From NCBI GenBank assembly GCA_015491585.1, contig WFVQ01000194.1, forward strand, positions 1 through 12,737: a stretch of DNA of 12,737 nt. The letters run 5' to 3'. This document shows positions 6,234 through 12,737 of the stretch, piece by piece. Below the pieces are notes generated by a model that was not told the origin of the DNA, made no database searches, and saw only the letters and a program-made list of their open reading frames with translations. The position numbers and the translations under genes are program-made. The first letter of the stretch is position 1; every line of letters starts with the position of its first letter. This DNA is from Deltaproteobacteria bacterium. Its GTDB lineage: Bacteria; Desulfobacterota; Dissulfuribacteria; Dissulfuribacterales; S140-46.

Positions 6234-7193
6234 CTATGTCTCTATCGCCTGTGAATAGGAGTCGATGTCTCTGATCCTCTCCTTGAGGAACTCCTTGAGT
6301 TTTTTCTTGATCCTGGACTCTATCTGCCGCACCCTCTCCCTGGAGACGCCGAACTCCTTCCCAAGATCCTGGAGCGTCTTGGGCTCCTCTGCTATCATCC
6401 TCTGTTCGAAGATGATCTTCTCCTTACCGCTCAGGGTCTTGCGGAACTCCTCGAAGTGTATCTTGAGATTCTGGTCTATCTCCTCCCTGGCGATGGAGTC
6501 CTCAACAGAGGGGCCGCCGCTGGGCAGAAAGTCCATCTGCTTGGAGTCGCTGTCGTCCTTGACCGGTGCGTCCAGGGAGAGCTCCCACGAGCCCATCCTC
6601 TGTTCCATGTCGATGACATCCTGTTCCGAGACGTTGAGCCTCTCCGAGATGAGCTTCGGCACCGGGTCGAAGCCCAGGGCATGGAGCCTCTCCTTCTCCT
6701 TGTTGAGGTTGTAGAAGAGCTTGCGCTGGGCCTGGGTGGTCCCTATCTTGACCAGGCGCCAATTGTCCATGATGAACTTGAGGATGTAGGCCTTTATCCA
6801 GAAGGAGGCATAGTAGGAGAACTTGACGCCCTTGTAGGGATTGAACTTCTTAACCGCCTGCATGAGTCCGATGTTGCCTTCCTGGATGAGATCCAGGAAA
6901 TTCTGCATCCAGAACTTCTGGAAGTCCAGCGCGATCTTGACCACGAGCCTCAGATTGGCGGTGACTATCTTCGAGGCTATGGCAGGGTCCTTGGTCTCGT
7001 AGTAGGCCCTGGTCAGTTCCTGTTCCTCCTCCTTGGTCAGGAGTGGATACTTGCTGATCTCTTCCAGGTACTTGGCGAGGATGTCTCCTGGCCCAGGGAC
7101 GGCTGGGGAGGTCTTCGAACCCCTGGGCACAGGCAGTGTGGACTGGGGCCGCCCGGCCTTCTTAGAGTTGTCGCCTTTCTTCTTCTTCGCCAT
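6234..7193 (-). CDS. rpoH: RNA polymerase heat-shock sigma factor, RpoH (sigma-32) type
   Basis: 319 residues. Region 1.2 starts near residue 37 (G-D-I-L-A-K-Y-L-E-E-I). Region 2 spans about 78-150, with the core-binding segment N-F-L-D-L-I-Q-E-G-N-I-G-L and the -10-recognition helix F-S-Y-Y-A-S-F-W-I-K-A-Y-I. The RpoH box follows directly at 156-163 as Q-R-K-L-F-Y-N-L. This marks it as sigma-32-like, not RpoD. Region 4.2 has the helix-turn-helix T-L-Q-D-L-G-K-E-F-G-V-S-R-E-R-V-R-Q-I-E near 273-292. There is a basic, Pro-rich N-terminal extension of about 36 residues, and the segment between regions 2 and 4 is longer than in E. coli. The box differs slightly from the common L-F-F-N-L-R. The start ATG overlaps the stop of the DJ-1-like gene (TAATG) and has little Shine-Dalgarno, so the two are probably translated as a unit. 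It would direct transcription of chaperone and protease genes under stress. Confidence 0.93.
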   Translation of the reverse strand: MAKKKKGDNSKKAGRPQSTLPVPRGSKTSPAVPGPGDILAKYLEEISKYPLLTKEEEQELTRAYYETKDPAIASKIVTANLRLVVKIALDFQKFWMQNFLDLIQEGNIGLMQAVKKFNPYKGVKFSYYASFWIKAYILKFIMDNWRLVKIGTTQAQRKLFYNLNKEKERLHALGFDPVPKLISERLNVSEQDVIDMEQRMGSWELSLDAPVKDDSDSKQMDFLPSGGPSVEDSIAREEIDQNLKIHFEEFRKTLSGKEKIIFEQRMIAEEPKTLQDLGKEFGVSRERVRQIESRIKKKLKEFLKERIRDIDSYSQAIET

Positions 7194-7747
7194 TACAGAT
7201 CTGCCAGGACTCCCTTGTTGACCTCCTCGACTTTCTCCTTCCCGGCAAGGCGCTCCAGGAGCTTGAAGGCGAACTTCACGGCGGATCCGGCGGCCCTGCC
7301 GGTTATCACCAGACCGTCCTCCACCACAGCGCCTTCCTGGAGGTCGGCCTCCTTGATGGCAGCCCTGGCCACTGGATGGCAGGTGATCCTTGCCCCCTTG
7401 GCCAGACCGTGGCGTTCGAGAACGGTGGGTGCCGCGCAGATGGCTCCTATGAGCCGACCTTCCTCGAGTTGCGACTTCAACATCTCCACTACCCTGGGAT
7501 CATTGGCCAGGTTCTCGGTGCCGTCGATGCCGCCCGGCAAAACGATGAGATCGAACTTCTCCCCTGCCACTTCGTCCAAGGTGGTGTCGGGCACTATCTT
7601 TACGGAGCGGGCCGAGGGAACCGGGCCATCGGACAGCCCGGCGACGACCACCTCGATTCCGCCCCTCATGAGTATGTCTATGACCGCTATTGCCTCCAGC
7701 TCCTCGTAGCCCGGGGCCAGGAGGAGCAATACTCGTTTCTGGGACAT
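7193..7747 (-). CDS. DJ-1/YajL-family protein (DJ-1/PfpI superfamily)
   Basis: 184 residues, full length for DJ-1/YajL. The catalytic triad region is intact. E-E-L-E at 15-18 holds the Glu that contacts the nucleophile (Glu18 in human DJ-1), the nucleophile elbow is A-I-C-A-A-P with Cys104, and H124 lies in C-H-P. The spacing fits DJ-1 (Glu18, Cys106, His126) and not the PfpI proteases, which differ around the elbow. Family members are linked to oxidative-stress protection and reported glyoxalase or protein-deglycase activity; the physiological reaction is disputed. A good AAGGAG lies 12 nt before the ATG, a little far. The stop overlaps the rpoH start (TAATG), which ties it to the heat-shock regulator. 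The gene starts 85 bp downstream of the RND pump gene. Confidence 0.92.
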   Translation of the reverse strand: MSQKRVLLLLAPGYEELEAIAVIDILMRGGIEVVVAGLSDGPVPSARSVKIVPDTTLDEVAGEKFDLIVLPGGIDGTENLANDPRVVEMLKSQLEEGRLIGAICAAPTVLERHGLAKGARITCHPVARAAIKEADLQEGAVVEDGLVITGRAAGSAVKFAFKLLERLAGKEKVEEVNKGVLADL

Positions 7748-7796
7748 GGCGATATCATTCTCCTTTGAACTCGAATTGCATTTTGGACCTTAGAAA

Positions 7797-7825
7797 CTTG
7801 TACCAGGAACAGGTGCAAAATACAA
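7797..7825 (-). promoter_or_regulatory. Weak candidate promoter in the gap before the DJ-1/rpoH/TPR block
   Basis: In the 85 bp gap (7748-7832) the best sigma70-like pair on the minus strand is TTGTAT (7820-7825), 17 nt, then TACAAG (7797-7802). It matches 3 of 6 and 4 of 6 consensus positions. An imperfect inverted repeat (TTGCACC/GGTACAA) lies over it, with no T run, so it is not a convincing terminator. I see no sigma-32 motif. Expression could equally read through from the efflux operon. Confidence 0.22.
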
Positions 7826-7832
7826 CGCCACC

Positions 7833-10800
7833 CTACCTGCTGCGGACCTGAGAGAACCATCTGTACAGGGCGGGCAGGACCAGCAGGGTGAGCACAGTGG
7901 ACGTCACAAGTCCGCCGGTAACCACCGTGGCGAGGGGACGCTGGACCTCGCTGCCAGTGCCTGTGGACAGGAGCAGAGGAATGAGTCCAAGGGCCGTGGT
8001 GCACGCAGTCATGAGCACAGGCCGCAGCCTCCTGCACGCGCCCTCCACAGCAGCGGTTTCAGGGTCCATGCCATCGGCAACAAGGCGGTTGGTGTGTGTT
8101 ATCAGCACCATACCGTTCTGCAAGGCGATACCGAAAAGGGCTATGAACCCCACCGATGCCGGGACAGACAGGTGCTCTCCAGCGACGTAGAGCCCGAGGA
8201 CCCCTCCCACGAGGGCCAGGGGAATGTTCAGCAAGATGAGCAGAGAGTCCTTGATGGAGCCGAAACTGCTGAAGAGCAGTATGAAGACGGCCATCAGGGT
8301 TACAGGCACCACTATGGCAAGCCTCTTGTTGGCCTCTTGTTGCAACCTGAACTGACCACCCCATGTGACCATGTAGCCTGGAGGCAGGGAGACCTCGCGG
8401 TCCAGCACCGCCTTGGCCTCTTCGACAAAGGAGCCGATGTCCCTGCCCACCACGTTGCACTGTATGGTAATGAAACGCTGCCCGTCCTCTCTGGTTATCT
8501 GCCTGGGACCTATGGCCTCCTTTATCTCCACGAGCTGTGAGAGCGGCACCTTCATGCCCCCTGGCGCCGGGACCAGGATGCTTCCTATTGCCTTGGCCGT
8601 GGAGCGGAATCTGGGCGCATACCGGACTACTATGTCGTAGCGTCTGATCCCTTCGAAGACCTGGCCCGCCTCTTCGCCGCCCACCGCGGCCTTGATTATC
8701 CCCTGCACCGTCGCCACGTTGATGCCGTATCTGGCTATGGCCTTTCTGTCCACCCTTATGAGGAGCTGGGGCGTCCCGGTGACCTGGTCCACCTGGACAT
8801 CGGCCGCGCCTTTCACCTTGGCCACGGCCCCGGCTATACGGTGGGCGTACTCCTTCAGGACCGGAAGCTCCTCGCCGAAGAGCTTTATGGCGAGTTCGGC
8901 CCTGACCCCTTCGAGCAGCTCGTCCACGGTCATCTCTATGGGCTGGGTGAAGTTCATGGTAATGCCAGGGACATCTCCCAGGGCCCGCCTTATTACAGCG
9001 GTGATTTCCTCCTGGGTCCTGGCCTGCCGCCACTGTTCTTTCGGCCTCAGGAGAATATACATCTCTGCGCTGTTGACGGGATCGGTGTGGGCCCCCACCT
9101 CGCCTCGTCCTATGCGGCTCACCACCTCTCTCACCTCTGGTATCTTCATCACCCTGCGTTCTACCAGCATAGTCATCCGCTTGCTCTCCTCGAGGGAGAT
9201 GGAGGGGGCCATTGTTAGGCGCAGGATTATGGAGCCTTCCTGGAGCTTTGGAGTGAATTCCGAACCCAACCTCGGGGCTATCAAGAGCCCGGTCAGGAGG
9301 AACCCCCCTGACAGCAGCAGGGCGGCCGTCTTGCGGCGGCTGAATGCCTCGATGAGCGGTCGGTAGGCCCTTTCCATCGTTCCAGTGGCCCTGCTTTCCG
9401 TTCCATGCCCCTTGCCCTTCATCAGGATGCCCGCGAGGGCCGGGACCAGTAGCATGGCGAATATGAGCGATCCGAACATGGCCATGGTGAGGGTATGGGC
9501 CAGCGGACGGAAGGTCTTGCCCTCCACCCCCTGAAGGGTGAAGAGAGGGACGAAGACCAGTATCACTATGGAGACGGCGAACATGATGGGCTTGCCCACC
9601 TCGGTGCAGGCCTCTATCAGGAGCGGCCGGTCCAAGCCCCCATTTCTCCCTGCGCGCTGGTCGATGTTCTCCACCATCACTATCGCCCCGTCCACCATCA
9701 TTCCTATGGCAATGGCCACGCCCCCCAGGGACATGAGATTGGCGGATACGCCGAAGAATCTCATCAGCACAAAGGCGAAGAGGACAGAGAACGGTATGGA
9801 GAGCGCCACCACCAGGCTCGGCCTTGCAGAGCGCATGAAGGCGAGGACCACCAGAATCACCAGGCCTATCCCCTGGGCCAGGGCGGTGGTGATGGTCTTG
9901 ACGCAGGCCGACACCAGGGATTTCTGGTCGTAGTAGGGGACGATCCTTATTCCGTCAGGCAGGATCTTGTTGATCTCGGCCATCTTTTTCTCCACCCGTC
10001 CTATGACGGTGGACGAGTTCTCTCCAAAGAGCTTGATGACCTGGCCGGCGACAACCTCGCCCAGTCCGTTCCTGGTCTGGAGCCCTCTCCTGACCGCCCC
10101 TCCTACTTTCACCTCTGCGACGTCCTTGATATGAACAGGAGTCCCGTCACTGGCCTTGAGCACGATCTCTTCGATGTCCCTGGCGGTTGATGTGAGCCCT
10201 ATAGACCTGACCACGTACTCCTCGGCCCCCTTCTCTATGAACTGGGCCCCCACATTGAGGTTGTTGGCCCTTATGGCCTCCACGACGTCGGTGATCGAGA
10301 GGTCGTAGCGGAGCAGAGCGTCGGGATTGACGGTAACGTGGTATTGTTTTTCATAACCTCCTATGCCAAGCACCTCGGTTACGCCTGGAACGTTCTGGAG
10401 ATGGAACTTGATGAGCCAATCCTGGATGTCCCTGAGTTCCTCCAGGGAGTACCGCCCGGTCTCATCTTCTATATAGTAGAAAAGGATCAGGCCCATACCA
10501 GTGGATATCGGCCCCATCCTGGGCGAGCCGAATCCATCGGGGATCTCCTCCCTGGCCTCCTGGAGGCGCTGATTGACGAGCTGACGGGCGAAGTATATGT
10601 CCACGTCGTCCCTGAAGTAGATGTTCACCACAGAGAGTCCGAAATTCGATACGGACCTCACCTTCTCCACTCCGGGCAGACCGTTCATGGCCACCTCCAC
10701 CGGATAGGTGACGTACTTCTCTATCTCCTCAGGGGCCAGCCCCTGGGTCTCGGTGAAGACTTGGACCAGGTTCGGGGAGACGTCTGGAAATGCGTCCACC

Positions 10801-10904
10801 GGAAGGGAGCGATAGCTATGGACACCCGCTGCCGCCACCAACAGTCCCATGAGCAGGACCACCAAAGGATTTTTCGCACTGAATCTTATGATCTTGCCGG
10901 TCAT
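7833..10904 (-). CDS. Heavy-metal-type RND efflux pump, inner-membrane subunit (CzcA/CusA family)
   Basis: 1023 residues, the usual HME-RND length, with twelve expected membrane helices. Helices 1, 2-6, 7 and 8-12 lie near 11-30, 337-495, 526-543 and 861-1015. Two large periplasmic loops separate them. N-terminal signature: F-P-D-V-S-P-N-L-V-Q-V. Helix 4 reads A-I-G-M-M-V-D-G-A-I-V-M-V-E-N with Asp405 and Glu412, the proton-relay pair at the same numbers as E. coli CusA. The extra upstream Asp of CzcA (D-F-G-x-x-V-D) is absent. Two of the three CusA methionines that bind Cu/Ag (Met623, Met672 by recalled alignment) are Arg629 and Glu662, inside a CzcA-like D-E-L-L-E-G-V. So the metal is not assignable. 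The ATG lies 1 bp after the adaptor stop (TAACATG), with AGGAGG 9 nt upstream inside that gene. It works with the adaptor and outer-membrane factor to expel ions or other cations by proton antiport. Confidence 0.95.
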   Translation of the reverse strand: MTGKIIRFSAKNPLVVLLMGLLVAAAGVHSYRSLPVDAFPDVSPNLVQVFTETQGLAPEEIEKYVTYPVEVAMNGLPGVEKVRSVSNFGLSVVNIYFRDDVDIYFARQLVNQRLQEAREEIPDGFGSPRMGPISTGMGLILFYYIEDETGRYSLEELRDIQDWLIKFHLQNVPGVTEVLGIGGYEKQYHVTVNPDALLRYDLSITDVVEAIRANNLNVGAQFIEKGAEEYVVRSIGLTSTARDIEEIVLKASDGTPVHIKDVAEVKVGGAVRRGLQTRNGLGEVVAGQVIKLFGENSSTVIGRVEKKMAEINKILPDGIRIVPYYDQKSLVSACVKTITTALAQGIGLVILVVLAFMRSARPSLVVALSIPFSVLFAFVLMRFFGVSANLMSLGGVAIAIGMMVDGAIVMVENIDQRAGRNGGLDRPLLIEACTEVGKPIMFAVSIVILVFVPLFTLQGVEGKTFRPLAHTLTMAMFGSLIFAMLLVPALAGILMKGKGHGTESRATGTMERAYRPLIEAFSRRKTAALLLSGGFLLTGLLIAPRLGSEFTPKLQEGSIILRLTMAPSISLEESKRMTMLVERRVMKIPEVREVVSRIGRGEVGAHTDPVNSAEMYILLRPKEQWRQARTQEEITAVIRRALGDVPGITMNFTQPIEMTVDELLEGVRAELAIKLFGEELPVLKEYAHRIAGAVAKVKGAADVQVDQVTGTPQLLIRVDRKAIARYGINVATVQGIIKAAVGGEEAGQVFEGIRRYDIVVRYAPRFRSTAKAIGSILVPAPGGMKVPLSQLVEIKEAIGPRQITREDGQRFITIQCNVVGRDIGSFVEEAKAVLDREVSLPPGYMVTWGGQFRLQQEANKRLAIVVPVTLMAVFILLFSSFGSIKDSLLILLNIPLALVGGVLGLYVAGEHLSVPASVGFIALFGIALQNGMVLITHTNRLVADGMDPETAAVEGACRRLRPVLMTACTTALGLIPLLLSTGTGSEVQRPLATVVTGGLVTSTVLTLLVLPALYRWFSQVRSR

Positions 10905-10905
10905 G

Positions 10906-12063
10906 TTAGTGGTCCTCCTCGAAGAGCTCCTTTTGGAGTTCGCACTTCAGGGTGAAGCCACCTCTGGAGACATATTTCTCCCCTGGGCGCAGCCCTTTTT
11001 TGATCTCCACGTTGATGCCATCGCTGGTCCCGGTCTCCACGATGCGTTTCTCGAATCCATCAGGGGTCTCCACGAAGACCACCTGTACACCGTCCATAGT
11101 TTGGACAGCCTCCTGCTTGATGACCACCGGTGCGGATATCCAGTCCACCGTGACCAGTGCGGTGACGAAGGTGCCGGGCCTGAGCTGCCCTTTGGGATTG
11201 CCGAGCACGATCCTGGCCACGGCGGTGCGGGTCTCTTCCGAGACCACCGGTCCTACATAGGAGATCTCGCCCTGGGCCAACGGCTGTCCCTCCACGGTCT
11301 CCACCACTGCCGGCAGCCCCGGCCGGATCAATGGAAGATCCCTCTGATGTACGGCCAGATCCACCCAAACGGTGGAGAGGTCTGCAATGGTGAAGAGGAG
11401 GCCGTAGCGTTCGACCGCCTCGCCAGCAGAGATCGCCTTCTCTATGACCGTTCCCTTCAGCGGGGCCTTGATCGCGTACCTCGCCAGGTCGGTATCAGGT
11501 CCTGACCTGAGCCTTTCCAGGTCGTCGGCGCTATAACCTATGGCCATGAGCTGTTGCGAGGCGGCCCTAACCGCTATCCTGGCCGCTGCAAATTCCTGTT
11601 TTGCCACGAGGTAATCCTGCTGAGGCGATATCTTTTTCTTCCAGAGAAGCTCCTCCATTTCGAACGAGGCCTTGGCAAGGGCCAGGCGGCCCACCGCGGC
11701 GAGATATTCCGATTTCATTGCCGCCAGTTCGAGGCTCTTGACCACGGCCATGACCTCCCCCTTTTCCACCTCGTCTCCAAGGTATTTATCCACGCGCTCC
11801 ACCACGCCGGGGACCATGCCCACCACCTGCGCCATCCTGTCGCGGTTGATCTTGATCTCTCCTGTCAGCGTCACTACTTGGCCTATCTTGCCAGGACCTG
11901 CGGCTTCGATCCTAATGCCAAGCTCCTTCGCCTCGGCCGAAGGGAGGCAGATAGCGGCGGTCTCCTCCTTCTGCTGGGATGCAGAGGCCGCATGGGACAG
12001 GCCGCACACGATGAGCAGGATAGAGGCTGCGATTGCCACTGTTTTCTCTCTGTTCGTATTCAT
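10906..12063 (-). CDS. RND efflux periplasmic adaptor (membrane fusion protein, CzcB-like)
   Basis: 385 residues. An N-terminal signal peptide of about 28 residues ends A-S-A; no lipobox Cys is placed for lipidation. Domains in order: first half of the barrel-sandwich (about 78-110, V-P-G-V-V-E-R-V-D-K-Y-L-G-D-E-V), a helical hairpin (about 112-180), the second half-lipoyl motif (A-P-L-K-G-T-V-I, about 196-203), then the beta-barrel and membrane-proximal domain with L-R-P-G-T-F-V-T. It lacks the Met-rich N-terminal copper site of CusB and the His-rich N-terminus of some CzcB proteins, so it gives no metal clue. The last residue is His after an acidic E-E-D. An AGGAG overlapping the stop of the upstream gene, 6 nt before the ATG, supports the start. 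It bridges the pump and the outer-membrane channel. Confidence 0.93.
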   Translation of the reverse strand: MNTNREKTVAIAASILLIVCGLSHAASASQQKEETAAICLPSAEAKELGIRIEAAGPGKIGQVVTLTGEIKINRDRMAQVVGMVPGVVERVDKYLGDEVEKGEVMAVVKSLELAAMKSEYLAAVGRLALAKASFEMEELLWKKKISPQQDYLVAKQEFAAARIAVRAASQQLMAIGYSADDLERLRSGPDTDLARYAIKAPLKGTVIEKAISAGEAVERYGLLFTIADLSTVWVDLAVHQRDLPLIRPGLPAVVETVEGQPLAQGEISYVGPVVSEETRTAVARIVLGNPKGQLRPGTFVTALVTVDWISAPVVIKQEAVQTMDGVQVVFVETPDGFEKRIVETGTSDGINVEIKKGLRPGEKYVSRGGFTLKCELQKELFEEDH

Positions 12064-12072
12064 GGGATTCTC

Positions 12073-12737
12073 CTATCTCTTGACGGTATGGCCGGATGAT
12101 CCGATTATTGCGCTGATCTCGGCTTTTGCCTGGTAGTAGCGGGAGATGGCGTCGATGGACTGGAGCTGGACCTCGAATAGTGTCCGCTGTGCATCCAGGA
12201 CCTCGATGTATCCGAACTTCCCGTATCTGTAGCCCTCTGCGGCGGCATCGAGGCTGGCCTTTGCCTTGGGTATGGCCTGTTGGAGAAGACGCTCTGCCTC
12301 CTGCCTGGCATCCTGGGCGCGGCTCCATGCAGATCTCAGCCTCCTAAGCAGAGCCAGCCTGCCGGCCCTGGCCCGCTGCTCGCTGGCCAGCACCCTCTGT
12401 TTAGCCGCCAGCCTGTCGCCCTGGCGCCTGTCGAAGATGTGGAGCGAGATGGATAACGACGCCACCACAGCCTGCCCCCCATCCTCCTCGAAATGGCGTA
12501 TCCCCATTCCCAGCTTTAGATCCGGGACGGCCAATGCCTCCATAAGGTCGCTGGAGGCCCTCGCCACCTCAGCCTCCAGCCTCAGTTCCACGGCAATAGG
12601 GCTCTTCCCGATTGCATCATCAGGCCGAGACGCAATTCCCAGAGGAGGGAGCGGTTCCTTATGGATTGGGACGTCGGGTATGGCCACGACCTCCCTGCCC
12701 ACGGCTGCCTCTAACCTGGCCCTGGCCTCGGCCAGAC
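12073..12737 (-). CDS. TolC/CzcC-family outer-membrane efflux protein, 5' end beyond window
   Basis: The frame stays open through the right edge (L-A-E-A-R-A-R-L-E-A-A-V-G-R-E at the border), so the GTG near 12702 is internal, not the start. About 221 C-terminal residues are visible, roughly half of a normal protein. They show the second OEP repeat: a beta-hairpin P-D-L-K-L-G-M-G-I-R followed by S-L-S-I-S-L-H-I-F-D-R-R-Q-G. Long periplasmic helices rich in Ala, Arg and Glu follow. Next is E-G-Y-R-Y-G-K-F-G-Y-I-E-V-L-D-A-Q-R-T-L, the conserved motif near the end of CzcC/CusC-like proteins. It forms the outer-membrane channel of the tripartite pump. Its stop is 9 bp from the adaptor start and overlaps that gene's Shine-Dalgarno. 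The signal peptide and any lipid anchor are not visible. Confidence 0.9.
   Translation of the reverse strand, partial: LAEARARLEAAVGREVVAIPDVPIHKEPLPPLGIASRPDDAIGKSPIAVELRLEAEVARASSDLMEALAVPDLKLGMGIRHFEEDGGQAVVASLSISLHIFDRRQGDRLAAKQRVLASEQRARAGRLALLRRLRSAWSRAQDARQEAERLLQQAIPKAKASLDAAAEGYRYGKFGYIEVLDAQRTLFEVQLQSIDAISRYYQAKAEISAIIGSSGHTVKR

Noticed and set aside
6456..7709. 417-codon plus-strand open frame opposite rpoH and the DJ-1-like gene
   Set aside because: It is antisense to two genes with intact conserved motifs. Its translation has no recognisable domain, and it reads like the GC-rich complement of real codons.
7814..7830. Possible sigma54 promoter before the DJ-1-like gene (TGGC...TTGCA on the minus strand)
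   Set aside because: The GG-to-GC spacing is one base too long for the strict -24/-12 arrangement, and the -24 element overlaps the end of the pump gene.
9495..10190. 231-codon plus-strand open frame inside the RND pump gene
   Set aside because: It is fully antisense to conserved pump helices. The composition (many His, Gly and Asp) reflects the complement of membrane-helix codons.
10849..11505. 218-codon plus-strand open frame opposite the pump start and adaptor
   Set aside because: It spans the junction of two real minus-strand genes and shows no domain or ribosome site.
12700..12702. GTG as the start of the outer-membrane efflux gene
   Set aside because: The frame continues open to the window edge with family-typical residues, and the protein would be about half the normal length.

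Overview
The window is a dense, moderately GC-rich bacterial chromosome segment, nearly all of it coding. Proteins read from it look most like Desulfobacterota (the former delta-proteobacteria): an RpoH-type sigma factor, a long periplasmic TPR protein, a small membrane protein paired with a histidine kinase, and a stand-alone archaeal-type ThrRS editing domain. AGG (Arg) and ATA (Ile) codons are common throughout, and no gene stands out as foreign by composition. The taxonomic call is an inference from protein flavour, not a database match. I saw no tRNA or rRNA gene, CRISPR array, insertion sequence or attachment site.

Left block (1-2926, minus strand): a tight run starting at a sigma70-like promoter (2899-2926). 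It encodes a small lipoprotein, a free-standing threonyl-tRNA editing-domain protein, an M3-family oligoendopeptidase F, and a TrmH/SpoU tRNA 2'-O-ribose methyltransferase cut off by the left edge. Gaps are 3-13 bp, so this is very likely one operon. Two of its four products act, or probably act, on tRNA.

Middle block (2987-4527, plus strand): two genes diverging from the left block across a 122 bp intergenic region. One is a small His-containing membrane protein of unknown function. The other is a membrane histidine kinase that overlaps it by one base. They probably form one sensory unit, but no response regulator is in view.

Central minus-strand block (4538-7747): a DJ-1/YajL-like protein, an RpoH-like heat-shock sigma factor and a secreted TPR-repeat protein, in that transcription order. 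The first two overlap as TAATG and the third starts 4 bp after the second. This reads as a stress-response operon. It ends only 10 bp from the convergent kinase gene, with no visible terminator between them.

Right block (7833-12737, minus strand): a tripartite heavy-metal-type RND efflux operon. It comprises an outer-membrane factor (5' end off the window), a periplasmic adaptor and an inner-membrane RND pump. The genes are 1-9 bp apart with Shine-Dalgarno sequences embedded in the upstream gene ends. The pump residues fit neither the classical CzcA (divalent) nor the classical CusA (Cu/Ag) pattern, so the substrate is open. An 85 bp gap separates the pump from the DJ-1/rpoH block; transcription may read through or restart there.

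Most of the window is recognisable housekeeping, stress and efflux machinery. The least-described parts are the membrane-protein/kinase pair, the lipoprotein at the head of the left operon, and the bacterial stand-alone editing domain that appears to lack the catalytic lysine of archaeal ThrRS.
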